From positions 1,546,001 to 1,610,000 of the forward strand of contig NZ_JAHBRW010000001.1 of the NCBI RefSeq assembly GCF_018398315.1: a DNA stretch of 64,000 bases. The letters run 5' to 3'. Both the position numbers and the translations under genes were made by a program. The notes under the pieces are model-generated. The model saw only the letters and a program-made list of their open reading frames with translations, did no database searches and was not told the origin of the DNA. This document shows, in pieces, positions 8,279-16,306 of the stretch. Each line of letters opens with the position of its first letter. Position 1 is the first letter of the stretch. The stretch is from Chelatococcus sp. YT9. GTDB lineage: Bacteria > Pseudomonadota > Alphaproteobacteria > Rhizobiales > Beijerinckiaceae.

Positions 8279-9202
8279 TCAGGCTCCTGCGATGCGAACG
8301 CGCGGATCAGCCGCCGCATAGGCGAGGTCGATCGCGAAATTGACGAGGATCACGGTGCCGGCGACGACGAGGACGCCGAATTGCAGCACGGGGTAGTCAC
8401 GCCGCAGCGTCGCGCCGACAAGGAGGTCGCCGATGCCGTTCCAGGCGAAGACGGTCTCCACCACCACCGTGCCGGAAACGAGCGTTGTGATCTGCAGCCC
8501 GAGCACGGTGATGACCGGGATCAGCGCGTTGCGCAGCCCGTGCTGCAGGATGACCACGCGCTCGGACAGGCCCTTGGCGCGGGCGGTGCGCATGTAGTCC
8601 TCGGAGAGGACATCGAGCATGGCGTTGCGGGTGTAGCGCGTCAGCGCCGCGATGAAATAGGCCGAAAGCGCGGCTGTCGGCATCAGATAGTGCCAGAGGG
8701 TGGCCGAGCCTGCGCTGGGGAGCCAATGCAGCGTGTAGGAAAAGATGAGGAGCAGCAGGATCGCGAGCACGAAATTCGGGATCGCGTAGCCGAGGAAGGC
8801 GATGAAGAGCACGCTTTGGCCGCGGGCCTGACCGCGCCAGAGCGCCGCCAGAATGCCGAGCGGAACGCCGACCGCGATGGTGAGCACCAGTGTCGCCACC
8901 AAAAGCGATGCGCTCTGCCAGAGCCGTTCGCCGAAAATGACCGCGACCGGCCGCCGTTCCATCAGGCCCAGTCCAAAATCGCCGGAGGCGAGGGATTTCC
9001 AAAAGAGCGCGTATTGCTCGATCACCGGCCGGTCAAGGCCCCAATAGGCAATCATCTCGCCACGGGATGCCGCGTCGAGGCCTTCGGGCATCAGGAAATC
9101 GATCGGGTTGCCGGTCAGCCGCGTCGCGAGGAACACGGCCGTAACGATCGCCCAGAGCGTGATCGCCATCCGAACGAGGCGACCGCCCAGGAATGCGAAC
9201 AT
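8279..9202 (-). CDS. ABC transporter permease, DppB/OppB type
   Basis: A first-position permease of 307 residues. It has six membrane segments, the TRLTGNPIDFLMPEG periplasmic loop and the coupling loop RTARAKGLSERVVILQHGLRNALIP. The ATG at 9202 is preferred over upstream starts because GGAGGG sits 5 bases before it. It opens the minus-strand import operon 8279-4706. About 140 bp separate it from the divergent HAD hydrolase gene, so the two transcripts probably share a control region. Confidence 0.92.
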   Translation of the reverse strand: MFAFLGGRLVRMAITLWAIVTAVFLATRLTGNPIDFLMPEGLDAASRGEMIAYWGLDRPVIEQYALFWKSLASGDFGLGLMERRPVAVIFGERLWQSASLLVATLVLTIAVGVPLGILAALWRGQARGQSVLFIAFLGYAIPNFVLAILLLLIFSYTLHWLPSAGSATLWHYLMPTAALSAYFIAALTRYTRNAMLDVLSEDYMRTARAKGLSERVVILQHGLRNALIPVITVLGLQITTLVSGTVVVETVFAWNGIGDLLVGATLRRDYPVLQFGVLVVAGTVILVNFAIDLAYAAADPRVRIAGA

Positions 9203-9341
9203 CACGCCCTCCATCTCAGTCGGGATCAGGTCGGCATGCGGCTTCAGCCCATGCGACCGCCTCGTTCTCGCAGTCTTCCATGACAGGATAATGAACATTG
9301 CTCAGCTAATGATGCATTTGACACTGAGATAATATTAGTCC
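9203..9341. promoter_or_regulatory. Divergent control region of importer and HAD-rpiR genes
   Basis: The segment 9285-9340 is rich in A and T and holds several GATAAT/CTAATAT-like elements and AATGATGCATT, which is nearly symmetric. RpiR regulators often bind such short AT-rich inverted repeats between divergent genes. Exact promoter elements cannot be fixed by eye. Confidence 0.35.
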
Positions 9342-10142
9342 ATGCAAGCCTTGCTCGAAGTTGGGATGCATGCCTTGCGCGCATTGGAAGATATCAGCGG
9401 CTGCCTCGTCGATCTTGATGGAACGCTGGTGAGTGGCGGGCTGCCGCTGCCAGGTGCCGCAGATTTTCTGGACGCCTTCGCAAACCGCTGTGTCATCGTC
9501 TCGAACGATGCCGAGCACACGCCTGTGGAATTGGCGCGCAGCCTGAGGCGGCTTCGGTTGAACGTCCCCGCTGAACGCATCCTGCTGGCAGGAGCGAGCG
9601 CGCTCGATGGTGTCGCGGCCGAGCGCCCGGGCGCACGGGTTCTCATGCTGGCGAGCCGCAGTCTGATGCGCTACGCGCGCGGCAGGGGGCTAGCGCCCGT
9701 GGCCGAGCGGCCGGATTTCGTATTTCTCGGGCGGGACCGTCAATTCACGTACGAGCGGCTGGCAATTGCGGCCAATGCGGTGCGGAGCGGTGCCAAGCTC
9801 GTCGTCGCCAATCCCGATCTTGTGCATCCCGGCGTGGGTGGCCGCGTTGTTCCTGAGACTGGAGCGCTGCTTGCGGCGTTGCTGGCCTGCACAGGTCCGG
9901 TTCCCTATCGCCTCGTTGGCAAGCCGCAGCCAGCCCTCTTCGAGGCCGGTCTTGCCCTCCTCGACCTGCCGCGCCACCTCGTGGCTATGGTTGGCGACAA
10001 TCCTGCGACGGATGGGGAGGGCGCGCGCCGTGCCGGCTTGCGTTATGTGGAGATGACAGGCGGGTTTTTTCCTGACGCTGCTCGGGAGGGCGTGTGGCTC
10101 CAAGCAGAAGATGGCCTCGCCATTCCCGCAGGGGTCCCCTGA
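9342..10142 (+). CDS. HAD-superfamily (NagD-like) phosphatase
   Basis: A 266-residue HAD hydrolase of the IIA/NagD type. The nucleophile motif is DLDGTLV (about residues 24-30), a small-molecule Ser/Asn motif is VSNDAEHTP, the conserved Lys lies in VGKPQPALFE, and the acidic motif is MVGDNPATD. It should dephosphorylate a small phosphorylated metabolite. A second in-frame ATG at 9366 is possible. It lies 18 bp upstream of the rpiR-type gene and faces the import operon that ends in another phosphoesterase. Confidence 0.85.
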   Translation: MQALLEVGMHALRALEDISGCLVDLDGTLVSGGLPLPGAADFLDAFANRCVIVSNDAEHTPVELARSLRRLRLNVPAERILLAGASALDGVAAERPGARVLMLASRSLMRYARGRGLAPVAERPDFVFLGRDRQFTYERLAIAANAVRSGAKLVVANPDLVHPGVGGRVVPETGALLAALLACTGPVPYRLVGKPQPALFEAGLALLDLPRHLVAMVGDNPATDGEGARRAGLRYVEMTGGFFPDAAREGVWLQAEDGLAIPAGVP

Positions 10143-10160
10143 ACAGCGAAAGGCGCCAGC

Positions 10161-11054
10161 GTGAGTGGGATTGAGGTCGGAGACAAAACGCGAGTGCCCG
10201 CCGTCGTCGGGCTGGATGGTGTTCTTGAACGCCTGACAGCTTTGCGGGCTAGCTTGCCGCCGACTGCGGCGCGCATTGCCGATTTTTTCCTCGCCCATGC
10301 GGCGGAGGTCGTCCATATGTCGGTCACGGAGGTGGCTGAGCGTGCCGGAGCGAGCGAAGGCAGCGTCATCTCGCTATGCCAGCAACTGGGCGCGCGTGGA
10401 TTTCAGCAAGTCAAGATCGCCCTGGCGCGTGATCTCGTGCAACCCGTCCAGTTCATCCACGAGGATCTGTCGCCGACCGACGCGACCGGCACGGTGATCG
10501 AGAAGATCTTCCGCAGCGACCTGCAGGCTCTGCACGACACGATGAAGGTGCTCGATACCGGGGCGATGGAAGCGGCCGCGCACGCGATTCGCAAGGCGCG
10601 TCGGGTAGAGCTTTATGGCATCGGCAGCGCGGCGCCGATCGCCGAGGATGCCAACTACCGGCTTTTGCGCATCGGCGTCGAGGCCAAGGTGGTGGTCGAT
10701 TCGCATGTGCAGGCGATCAGCGCGTCACTGACCGGGCCTGGCGTTGCGACGATCACCATTTCCCATTCCGGCTCGACCCACGAGACCGTGACCGCGACGA
10801 AACTCGCGCGGGAAGCCGGCGCGACGACGATCTGCATAACCAATTTCGGCAAATCGCCGTTGCTGGCGTATGCCGATATCGTGCTGCATACCATGGCGCG
10901 CGAGACGCAGTTCCGAACGGAAGCAATGACCAGCCGCATCGCTCAGCTCGCCGTCATCGACGCTCTCATCGCCTGCCTGTCCCTTGCCGATTATGACAAA
11001 GCATTGACGACGATCAGCAAGACTTTCGATGTGCTTTCGACGAAGCGCTTCTAG
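10161..11054 (+). CDS. RpiR-family transcriptional regulator
   Basis: A 297-residue regulator. The N-terminal helix-turn-helix (SVTEVAERAGASEGSVISLCQQLG, about residues 54-77) precedes a SIS sugar-phosphate domain (about 130-265) with YGIGSAAPIAEDANYR and ISHSGSTHETV. SIS domains sense phosphosugars, which agrees with the two phosphatases around it. The start is GTG at 10161 with AAAGG about 7 bases upstream. It probably controls the divergent import operon and its own HAD-rpiR transcript. Confidence 0.92.
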   Translation: MSGIEVGDKTRVPAVVGLDGVLERLTALRASLPPTAARIADFFLAHAAEVVHMSVTEVAERAGASEGSVISLCQQLGARGFQQVKIALARDLVQPVQFIHEDLSPTDATGTVIEKIFRSDLQALHDTMKVLDTGAMEAAAHAIRKARRVELYGIGSAAPIAEDANYRLLRIGVEAKVVVDSHVQAISASLTGPGVATITISHSGSTHETVTATKLAREAGATTICITNFGKSPLLAYADIVLHTMARETQFRTEAMTSRIAQLAVIDALIACLSLADYDKALTTISKTFDVLSTKRF

Positions 11055-11104
11055 AATTAGATCAACAATTGAATGATTGGCGAGGCTGAGGCTCCGAAAC
11101 CTCA

Positions 11105-11140
11105 GGTCATCCCGGAAGCCGCAAATCGTCCGGGATGACC
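11105..11140. repeat. REP-like palindrome
   Basis: A perfect 12-bp inverted repeat, GGTCATCCCGGA/TCCGGGATGACC, with a 12-base spacer lies 50 bp after the rpiR-type gene. No T run follows. TCATCCCGGA-type palindromes are, from memory, common dispersed intergenic elements in Hyphomicrobiales; only one copy was noticed in this window. Confidence 0.55.
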
Positions 11141-11187
11141 GCTGTATACCATCCTCAATGCCGGGCTGGCCCAAGATCCTGAGCTGC

Positions 11188-11547
11188 CTAGGTTGTCTTC
11201 TTTGTCACGAGCGTCAATGTGCCGTCTTGGCTCAAGCTGGCCACGATGACTTGCGCTGACGTGCGCCCTTTTGATGTCAAGGCCGACTTGATTGCAGGCG
11301 TCGCTTCGATCGACGCGCGGAGCTGCTGAAGTTCGGTGGGGCTTCGTTGCGCCGCGGCGTTATTGACTTCCGTCCTCGTGGCCTCCGGCAGTTCTTCGAT
11401 GTCGAAGACCCTGACACTTCGTATCTGTGGCGCTTCCTGGGGAACCTGTTGAGAAGTGGTTGGAGGCTTTGCAGCAGGAGCTTGTGCATAAGCGACGGGG
11501 GAAAACGCGAGGGTTGTGCTCGTCGCGAGTACCATCATGAGTCGCAT
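11188..11547 (-). CDS. Small secreted protein of unknown function
   Basis: A 119-residue protein with a Sec signal peptide (MRLMMVLATSTTLAFSPVAYA, cleaved after AYA). A Pro/Gln/Ala-rich linker and a predicted helical domain (VFDIEELPEATRTEV to IKSALTSKG) follow, then a short beta-rich end (VIVASLSQDGTLTLVTKK). I do not recognise the family. It stands alone and is probably periplasmic. Confidence 0.65.
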   Translation of the reverse strand: MRLMMVLATSTTLAFSPVAYAQAPAAKPPTTSQQVPQEAPQIRSVRVFDIEELPEATRTEVNNAAAQRSPTELQQLRASIEATPAIKSALTSKGRTSAQVIVASLSQDGTLTLVTKKTT

Positions 11548-12018
11548 CGATCATTCCTCATTAGCCGTTTCAGAAGCCATCTAGGCTGCAGGCGCAATGC
11601 GAGCGCAATCTGTCAGGCGGAGGATAACTCCGTGGTGATTATGTGTTCGTTATGTGAGCGTCACAGTAAGTAATGGCAAAAATCTGTATTCAGGATTGAA
11701 TTGTTCCATGCCGCGCAAAAAAATAAAGGGATGCATATGGCCTTAGGAACAAAGGATGGACGTTGTAGGTCGTGCCTGGGTCTCACCATTGGTAACTAAT
11801 ATAAATTGCGCGAGGTGGTTGGGCGCATGTTCTCCTCCTTTGCCAAGCCTGCGCTGCAGCCGAGTCTGCACTATTCGCCTCGCGGAGCTTGTTTTGAAAT
11901 ACTATTTATAGGTCGAGACCGTGAGTAAATGCTACGTTCGCATCGTGTCTTCGTGCGGACGATGGGGTAGAGGTCTCGGCAAACAGTTTGGATATCTTTG
12001 ATATCGAGGAGTACTGCT
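11548..12018. other. Intergenic region without recognised gene
   Basis: A 471-bp gap between two small unknown genes, with several A/T-rich patches (around 11690-11735, 11800-11815 and 11895-11915) and no open frame of coding quality. It should contain the divergent promoters of both neighbours. No RNA gene seen. Confidence 0.5.
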
Positions 12019-12423
12019 ATGACCAATGGCTTCGAAAAAGTCGCCAAGTTGTTCAAGGATGCGCGTTACCAAGAGCGAAAGCATGGCGATGATGGCTACA
12101 ATCTTTATCAGGACATGACGACAAAAAAATTCTGGATCGGGACGGAAGACAACCCGCGACAGGTCTGGTTGGTCGATCCAGCCAAGATCGAGGAGGCTCA
12201 GACGAGTTCGAGTTTCAAGCACTTCATTCCATCTTACCTTCAGCCTGCCAACGAACCGCTTGTTTCTAAGGCAAGCCACCGCAGCGTGCGAGATGTTAGC
12301 GCGTCGGACCTTGCGGAACATAGCGCGGGTTTTCACGCGCCAGATGCACCAGCAAAGGATGTCGAGGTTACCGGCGTTGATCCCAACGTTGAGATCCAGG
12401 CACTCCTGATGGCCGGCTTATGA
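12019..12423 (+). CDS. Hypothetical cytoplasmic protein
   Basis: A 134-residue protein with no signal peptide or membrane segment. The N-terminal half (GFEKVAKLFKDARYQER, then YNLYQDMTTKKFWIG) looks like a small mixed alpha/beta domain with many aromatic and charged residues. The C-terminal third is Ser/Ala-rich and probably disordered. An excellent GAGGAG lies 7 bases before the ATG, which makes it likely to be real. I do not recognise the family. Confidence 0.6.
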   Translation: MTNGFEKVAKLFKDARYQERKHGDDGYNLYQDMTTKKFWIGTEDNPRQVWLVDPAKIEEAQTSSSFKHFIPSYLQPANEPLVSKASHRSVRDVSASDLAEHSAGFHAPDAPAKDVEVTGVDPNVEIQALLMAGL

Positions 12424-12618
12424 GATGCGCAAGGCGGCATCTGAAATCCGCGTCCTCGAGATGACCATTCTAGGCGGCGCTATGATTTGCCGCACCACCA
12501 ATCTAGACCCGCGGTGTGGCCCGTTCTGAAACTCCCGCCCCAATCTTGTGCGGGGATGAAAAAATGAAGACGAAAGCGACAGTTGCTCGACATCATGTCC
12601 TTTGCTCTAAGAGCGGGC

Positions 12619-13824
12619 ATGACAACGATCGCTGTTCCGGGACTACTCTCTTTCACTATCGCCATCCTGGTGTACTTCACCGGAGCGGGGCTCAATCGCT
12701 TGATCGCGCCGCTGCGCCGCTGGAACATTCCCGAGGCCGTTACCGGCGGTCTCGTCGCAGCGGTCGCGACGCTTGCTGCCTACCACGTTTTAGGCACTAC
12801 GATTGGCTTCGATCTCGAGGCGCGCGACATGCTGCTCCTCTATTTCTTCACGGGGATCGGGCTGAATGCCCGCCTGTCAGACCTTATGACAGGCGGGCGT
12901 CGGCTGGCTGTCCTGCTGGCGGTCACCATCGTTTTCCTCGTCCTGCAGAACGTGATCGCGGTCGGCAGCGTTGCCCTGCTCGGCCTGCCGGAGGGACTTG
13001 CCCCGTTCCTCGGCTCGGCTTCGTTGATCGGCGGCCATGGCACGACGATCGCCTGGGCCCCGATCATCGAGCAGCGTCTGGGAGTCTCTCAGGCCCTGGA
13101 GGTCGGCATTGCCAGCGCCACGCTCGGCCTTGTCATCGCGAGCCTGGTGGGGGGCCCAGTCGCGCGCTTGCTCATCGCGCGCTATGGCTTGAGTGGCCCT
13201 GTTGAGAAGGCCCCGATCGTCGGTCTGCCGGATGATCCGGAAGGTGGCTCACGAAGTGAGGTGAGCGCGGTAAGTCTGCTGCGGACGGTCCTGGTGCTCA
13301 ACATCGCCATTCTGATCGGCTTCGCCCTGGATGAGCTGGTGGACGAATTCGGCATCAATCTGCCGCTGTTCGTCGCTTGCCTCATGGTCGCGATCGTGAT
13401 GACGAACACCATCCCCTATGTCTTCCGGGGCCTGCTCTGGCCGACACGGACCAAGGCGCTGTCGCTCGTCTCTGACCTGTCGCTGAGCGTTTTTCTCGCC
13501 ATGTCCTTGATGAGCATGCAGCTCTGGACGCTGGGGGATCTAGGCCCTGCCCTGCTCGTGGTGCTTGGCGTCCAGACAGTTGCGGCGGTCGCTTATATCC
13601 TGTTCGTGGTGTTTCCCGCCATGGGCCGCGACTACGACGCGGCGGTGGTTTCGGCCGGGTTCAGCGGCATTTCCCTTGGCGCAACGCCTACCGCCATCGC
13701 CAATATGACCGCTGTGACGAAGGTGCATGGCGCCGCTCCTGTCGCCTTCATCATCCTGCCGCTCGTCTCCGCCTTCTTCATCGACATCGTCAATGCGGTG
13801 GCGATCGGGTTCATGGTGCGGTGA
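12619..13824 (+). CDS. gltS: Sodium/glutamate symporter, GltS type
   Basis: An inner-membrane symporter of about 401 residues importing glutamate or a related acid with Na+. It follows E. coli GltS closely: IPEAVTGGLVAAV near the start, FFTGIGLNARLSDL, the SLIGGHGTTIAWAP re-entrant loop, a second loop FSGISLGATPTAIANM and ten or so hydrophobic segments. In-frame starts exist at 12583 (TTG), 12595 and 12619; the last aligns best with GltS and none has a strong ribosome site. The substrate is by family only. Confidence 0.85.
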   Translation: MTTIAVPGLLSFTIAILVYFTGAGLNRLIAPLRRWNIPEAVTGGLVAAVATLAAYHVLGTTIGFDLEARDMLLLYFFTGIGLNARLSDLMTGGRRLAVLLAVTIVFLVLQNVIAVGSVALLGLPEGLAPFLGSASLIGGHGTTIAWAPIIEQRLGVSQALEVGIASATLGLVIASLVGGPVARLLIARYGLSGPVEKAPIVGLPDDPEGGSRSEVSAVSLLRTVLVLNIAILIGFALDELVDEFGINLPLFVACLMVAIVMTNTIPYVFRGLLWPTRTKALSLVSDLSLSVFLAMSLMSMQLWTLGDLGPALLVVLGVQTVAAVAYILFVVFPAMGRDYDAAVVSAGFSGISLGATPTAIANMTAVTKVHGAAPVAFIILPLVSAFFIDIVNAVAIGFMVR

Positions 13825-13913
13825 AGGTGGCGCCGGTCACCGAAAGGCGTTCTGGCGCAGCCATTCAGTAAAGGCGGCCGCGCGGCAATCGGATCGAGGG
13901 CCGGCCTTCTCGC

Positions 13914-13961
13914 GAAAATAAAAAAGCGGCGGTCCTGCCTGAGGCAGATGCTTCGCCGCTT
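13914..13961 (-). terminator. Intrinsic terminator of tRNA-Leu
   Basis: On the minus strand, just after the tRNA, AAGCGGCG pairs with CGCCGCTT. The loop contains a smaller CTGCCT/AGGCAG hairpin. The outer stem ends in a run of T. Confidence 0.8.
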
Positions 13962-13968
13962 GTCACAA

Positions 13969-14053
13969 TGGTGCCCAGGAAAGGACTCGAACCTTCACGC
14001 CTTGCGGCACAGGTACCTGAAACCTGCGTGTCTACCAATTCCACCACCTGGGC
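13969..14053 (-). tRNA. tRNA-Leu (anticodon CAG)
   Basis: An 85-base type II tRNA. The acceptor stem is GCCCAGG/CCTGGGC and the CCA end is encoded. The D-arm includes GGAATTGGTAGACACG, the anticodon arm is CAGGT-TTCAGGT-ACCTG with anticodon CAG, a long variable arm is TGCCGCAAGGCGTG, and the T-arm contains GGTTCGAGTCC. It is followed by its own terminator. Confidence 0.97.
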
Positions 14054-14550
14054 AGGTGGCCTTCCCATCAGGGCCGGCAGGCGCTCTTTAGAGGGTCGCC
14101 GCATCACCTGTCAACGGCATTCGTCATGCCGCGGTCATATCCAACTTACTGTCACGGGAAAACGCCCGGTGTGTGGGGAACGGCGGTGCTCTGCGGTCTC
14201 ACCATGGCATTCGCCTCCAGGAGAGGCGCGCCGCGAGACGTCTTTGCCTGACGGGCGGAGAATCCCGCCGCATCTACGCCGTTCCGTCTTCGTGGCCGCG
14301 CGAGAGCGGATATTGGTGCAGCGGTTGCATACGCATGACGGAGCCGTCGGCAGTACCGCTGCGAGGGGAAGGGCACCGTCTGTCTGAAGCGGCCTTGGGT
14401 CACGCATCGTTCGGTTGAGGGCGAAGCCTCGCAGCGACGCAATGGCACGTGTGATTTGATGGATTCTTCACTGCCGCATGGTTCCCTCCTGCGGCAAAGC
14501 GCTCTATGGAACACGTGTCGAGATCAATTCCAAACAGGCGGAGGCTTTCG
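14054..14550. other. Intergenic region upstream of NDUFA9-like gene
   Basis: A 497-bp gap with no convincing gene. The only structure noticed is a 7-bp stem, TGCCGCA/TGCGGCA, at 14472-14496 with an 11-base loop, lying in the likely leader of the next gene. The tRNA-Leu promoter should lie just above 14054 on the minus strand. Confidence 0.5.
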
Positions 14551-15555
14551 ATGACAGCGGGAGTAGTGGGGACGTCCTCACAGCTCATCACCGTCTTCGG
14601 CGGATCGGGCTTCATCGGTCGTCATGTGGTGCGTGCGCTCGCCCAGCGCGGCTATCGTATCCGTGTCGCCGTGCGGCGGCCGGACCTCGCCGGCTTCCTG
14701 CAGCCGCTCGGCCGTGTCGGACAGATCCACGCGGTACAGGCCAATCTGCGCTACAAGCAATCCGTCCAGAATGCGGCACGCGGCTCGGACGTCGTCATCA
14801 ATCTGGTTGGTGTGCTCAAGGAAGCCGGCCGTCAGAATTTCGCGGCGGTTCACAGCTTCGGTGCCCGCTCGGTGGCCGAGGCAGCCGCGACGGCGGGCGC
14901 CCGTCTTATTCATGTGTCCGCGCTCGGCGCCGATGCGCAGTCGGAATCGCTCTACGCCCGCACGAAGGCAGCCGGAGAGGCTTCGGCGTTCAGCCATGTT
15001 CCCACGGCAACCATCTTTCGTCCGTCGGTCGTGTTCGGCCCGGAGGACGGGTTCTTCAACCGCTTCGCGGCGCTCGGCAGCCGCATGCCGGTCGTGCCGA
15101 TCACTGGCGGTGCCACGCGTTTCCAGCCGGTCTATGTCGGCGACGTCGCTGAAGCCATTGCCCGCGCTGTCGACGGTGCCGTTGCGGAAGGCCATGTCTA
15201 CGAGCTCGGCGGGCCTGAGGTGAAGACACTTCGCGAAATCGTCGACTACACGCTTGGCGTCATCGGCCGTCGCCGGCTTGTCGTGGATCTGCCGAAGGCC
15301 GGCGCCTCACTTCTGGCGGGCGTCGTTGAGTTCGCCGACAAGCTTACCTTCGGTATCCTGCCGGACTATCTCGTGCTCACGCGCGATCAGGTCGCGTTGC
15401 TGGGCCATGACAATGTCGTATCGGCGACGGCCATCGATACCGGCCGCACGCTCACCGATATCGGGATCACGCCAACGCCCTATGAGGCGACCGTCCCGGG
15501 CTATCTCTGGCGTTTCCGCCGCGCTGGCCAGTTTGCCGACATTCGGGCTATCTGA
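14551..15555 (+). CDS. NDUFA9-like NAD(P)-binding protein
   Basis: A 334-residue protein of the atypical extended SDR group related to the complex I accessory subunit NDUFA9. The nucleotide-binding loop is VFGGSGFIGRHVV, with an IRVAVRRPD second strand and VINLVGVL. Later motifs include HVSALGAD, YARTKAAGE, IFRPSVVFGPEDGFFNRFA and the VYVGDVAEAI box. Alphaproteobacterial homologues are thought to act with respiratory complex I or in quinone-linked metabolism. The ATG at 14551 has GGAGG 8 bases upstream, so it is preferred to an earlier in-frame start at 14506. Confidence 0.88.
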   Translation: MTAGVVGTSSQLITVFGGSGFIGRHVVRALAQRGYRIRVAVRRPDLAGFLQPLGRVGQIHAVQANLRYKQSVQNAARGSDVVINLVGVLKEAGRQNFAAVHSFGARSVAEAAATAGARLIHVSALGADAQSESLYARTKAAGEASAFSHVPTATIFRPSVVFGPEDGFFNRFAALGSRMPVVPITGGATRFQPVYVGDVAEAIARAVDGAVAEGHVYELGGPEVKTLREIVDYTLGVIGRRRLVVDLPKAGASLLAGVVEFADKLTFGILPDYLVLTRDQVALLGHDNVVSATAIDTGRTLTDIGITPTPYEATVPGYLWRFRRAGQFADIRAI

Positions 15556-15565
15556 TCGGAACGTG

Positions 15566-16306
15566 CTAGTACGTCTGCGAGCGTTCGGGAACCCGGCCGC
15601 GCGCCGCCAGCCCCTTATGGATATGAACCATGAGGGCGACGCCGAAAAGCGGCGTGAATAGGTTGACGATGGGAATGGCCACCATCACCGCGAGCATGAG
15701 CCCGGCGATCAGGACCGTGCCGCGATTGGCGACGCGCATGGCCGCTGCTTCCGGCATGGGACGGAAGCGGCCGGCGGCGAGTTCGAAATACTCCCGTCCG
15801 AGCAGGTAGCCATTGGCCAAGAAGAAGGCCACGATATTCACGACGGGCACGAAGAACAGGATCAGCGCCACGCCGTTGACGAGCAGGGCGAGGCCGGCGA
15901 AGCGCAGGCCGTAAAGTAGCGAGCGTCCGAAGGACAATGGCTCGCCGGGTCGGTCGCCCGGATAGTGACGCTCCTCCACCAGAGCCGCCGCATCATCAAG
16001 GAAATAGCCGGCGACGACAGCCGTCACGGGTGCGATGATATAGGCAAGCCCAATGAAGATGCCCACTCCCGCGAAGAAGAAGGCCAAGCTGTCGATGAGC
16101 GGGTAGTTCGACAGGATGTCACTGCCGTCCATGAAATGGGCGATGACCCGCGTCAGGGCGAACCAAACGATCGCAAGCAGCAGGATCGTCAACCCCAGCG
16201 AACGCCACAGGAGGCGGCGGAAGCCTGGCGACAGGACTTGTGAGGCCGCCTTGATTGCAGCCTGCAGGACGAGGGAAAAGGATGCGAACAGGGGCAATGC
16301 GATCAC
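15566..16306 (-). CDS. EI24/CysZ-like membrane protein
   Basis: A 246-residue integral membrane protein with about five hydrophobic segments. Features such as FLDDAAALVEERHYPGD and NGYLLGREYFELA are typical of the EI24/CysZ family, whose CysZ member takes up sulfate in enterobacteria. The exact substrate here is unknown. It starts with GTG overlapping the TGA of the upstream dehydrogenase gene by four bases, so the two are translationally coupled. Confidence 0.8.
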   Translation of the reverse strand: MIALPLFASFSLVLQAAIKAASQVLSPGFRRLLWRSLGLTILLLAIVWFALTRVIAHFMDGSDILSNYPLIDSLAFFFAGVGIFIGLAYIIAPVTAVVAGYFLDDAAALVEERHYPGDRPGEPLSFGRSLLYGLRFAGLALLVNGVALILFFVPVVNIVAFFLANGYLLGREYFELAAGRFRPMPEAAAMRVANRGTVLIAGLMLAVMVAIPIVNLFTPLFGVALMVHIHKGLAARGRVPERSQTY

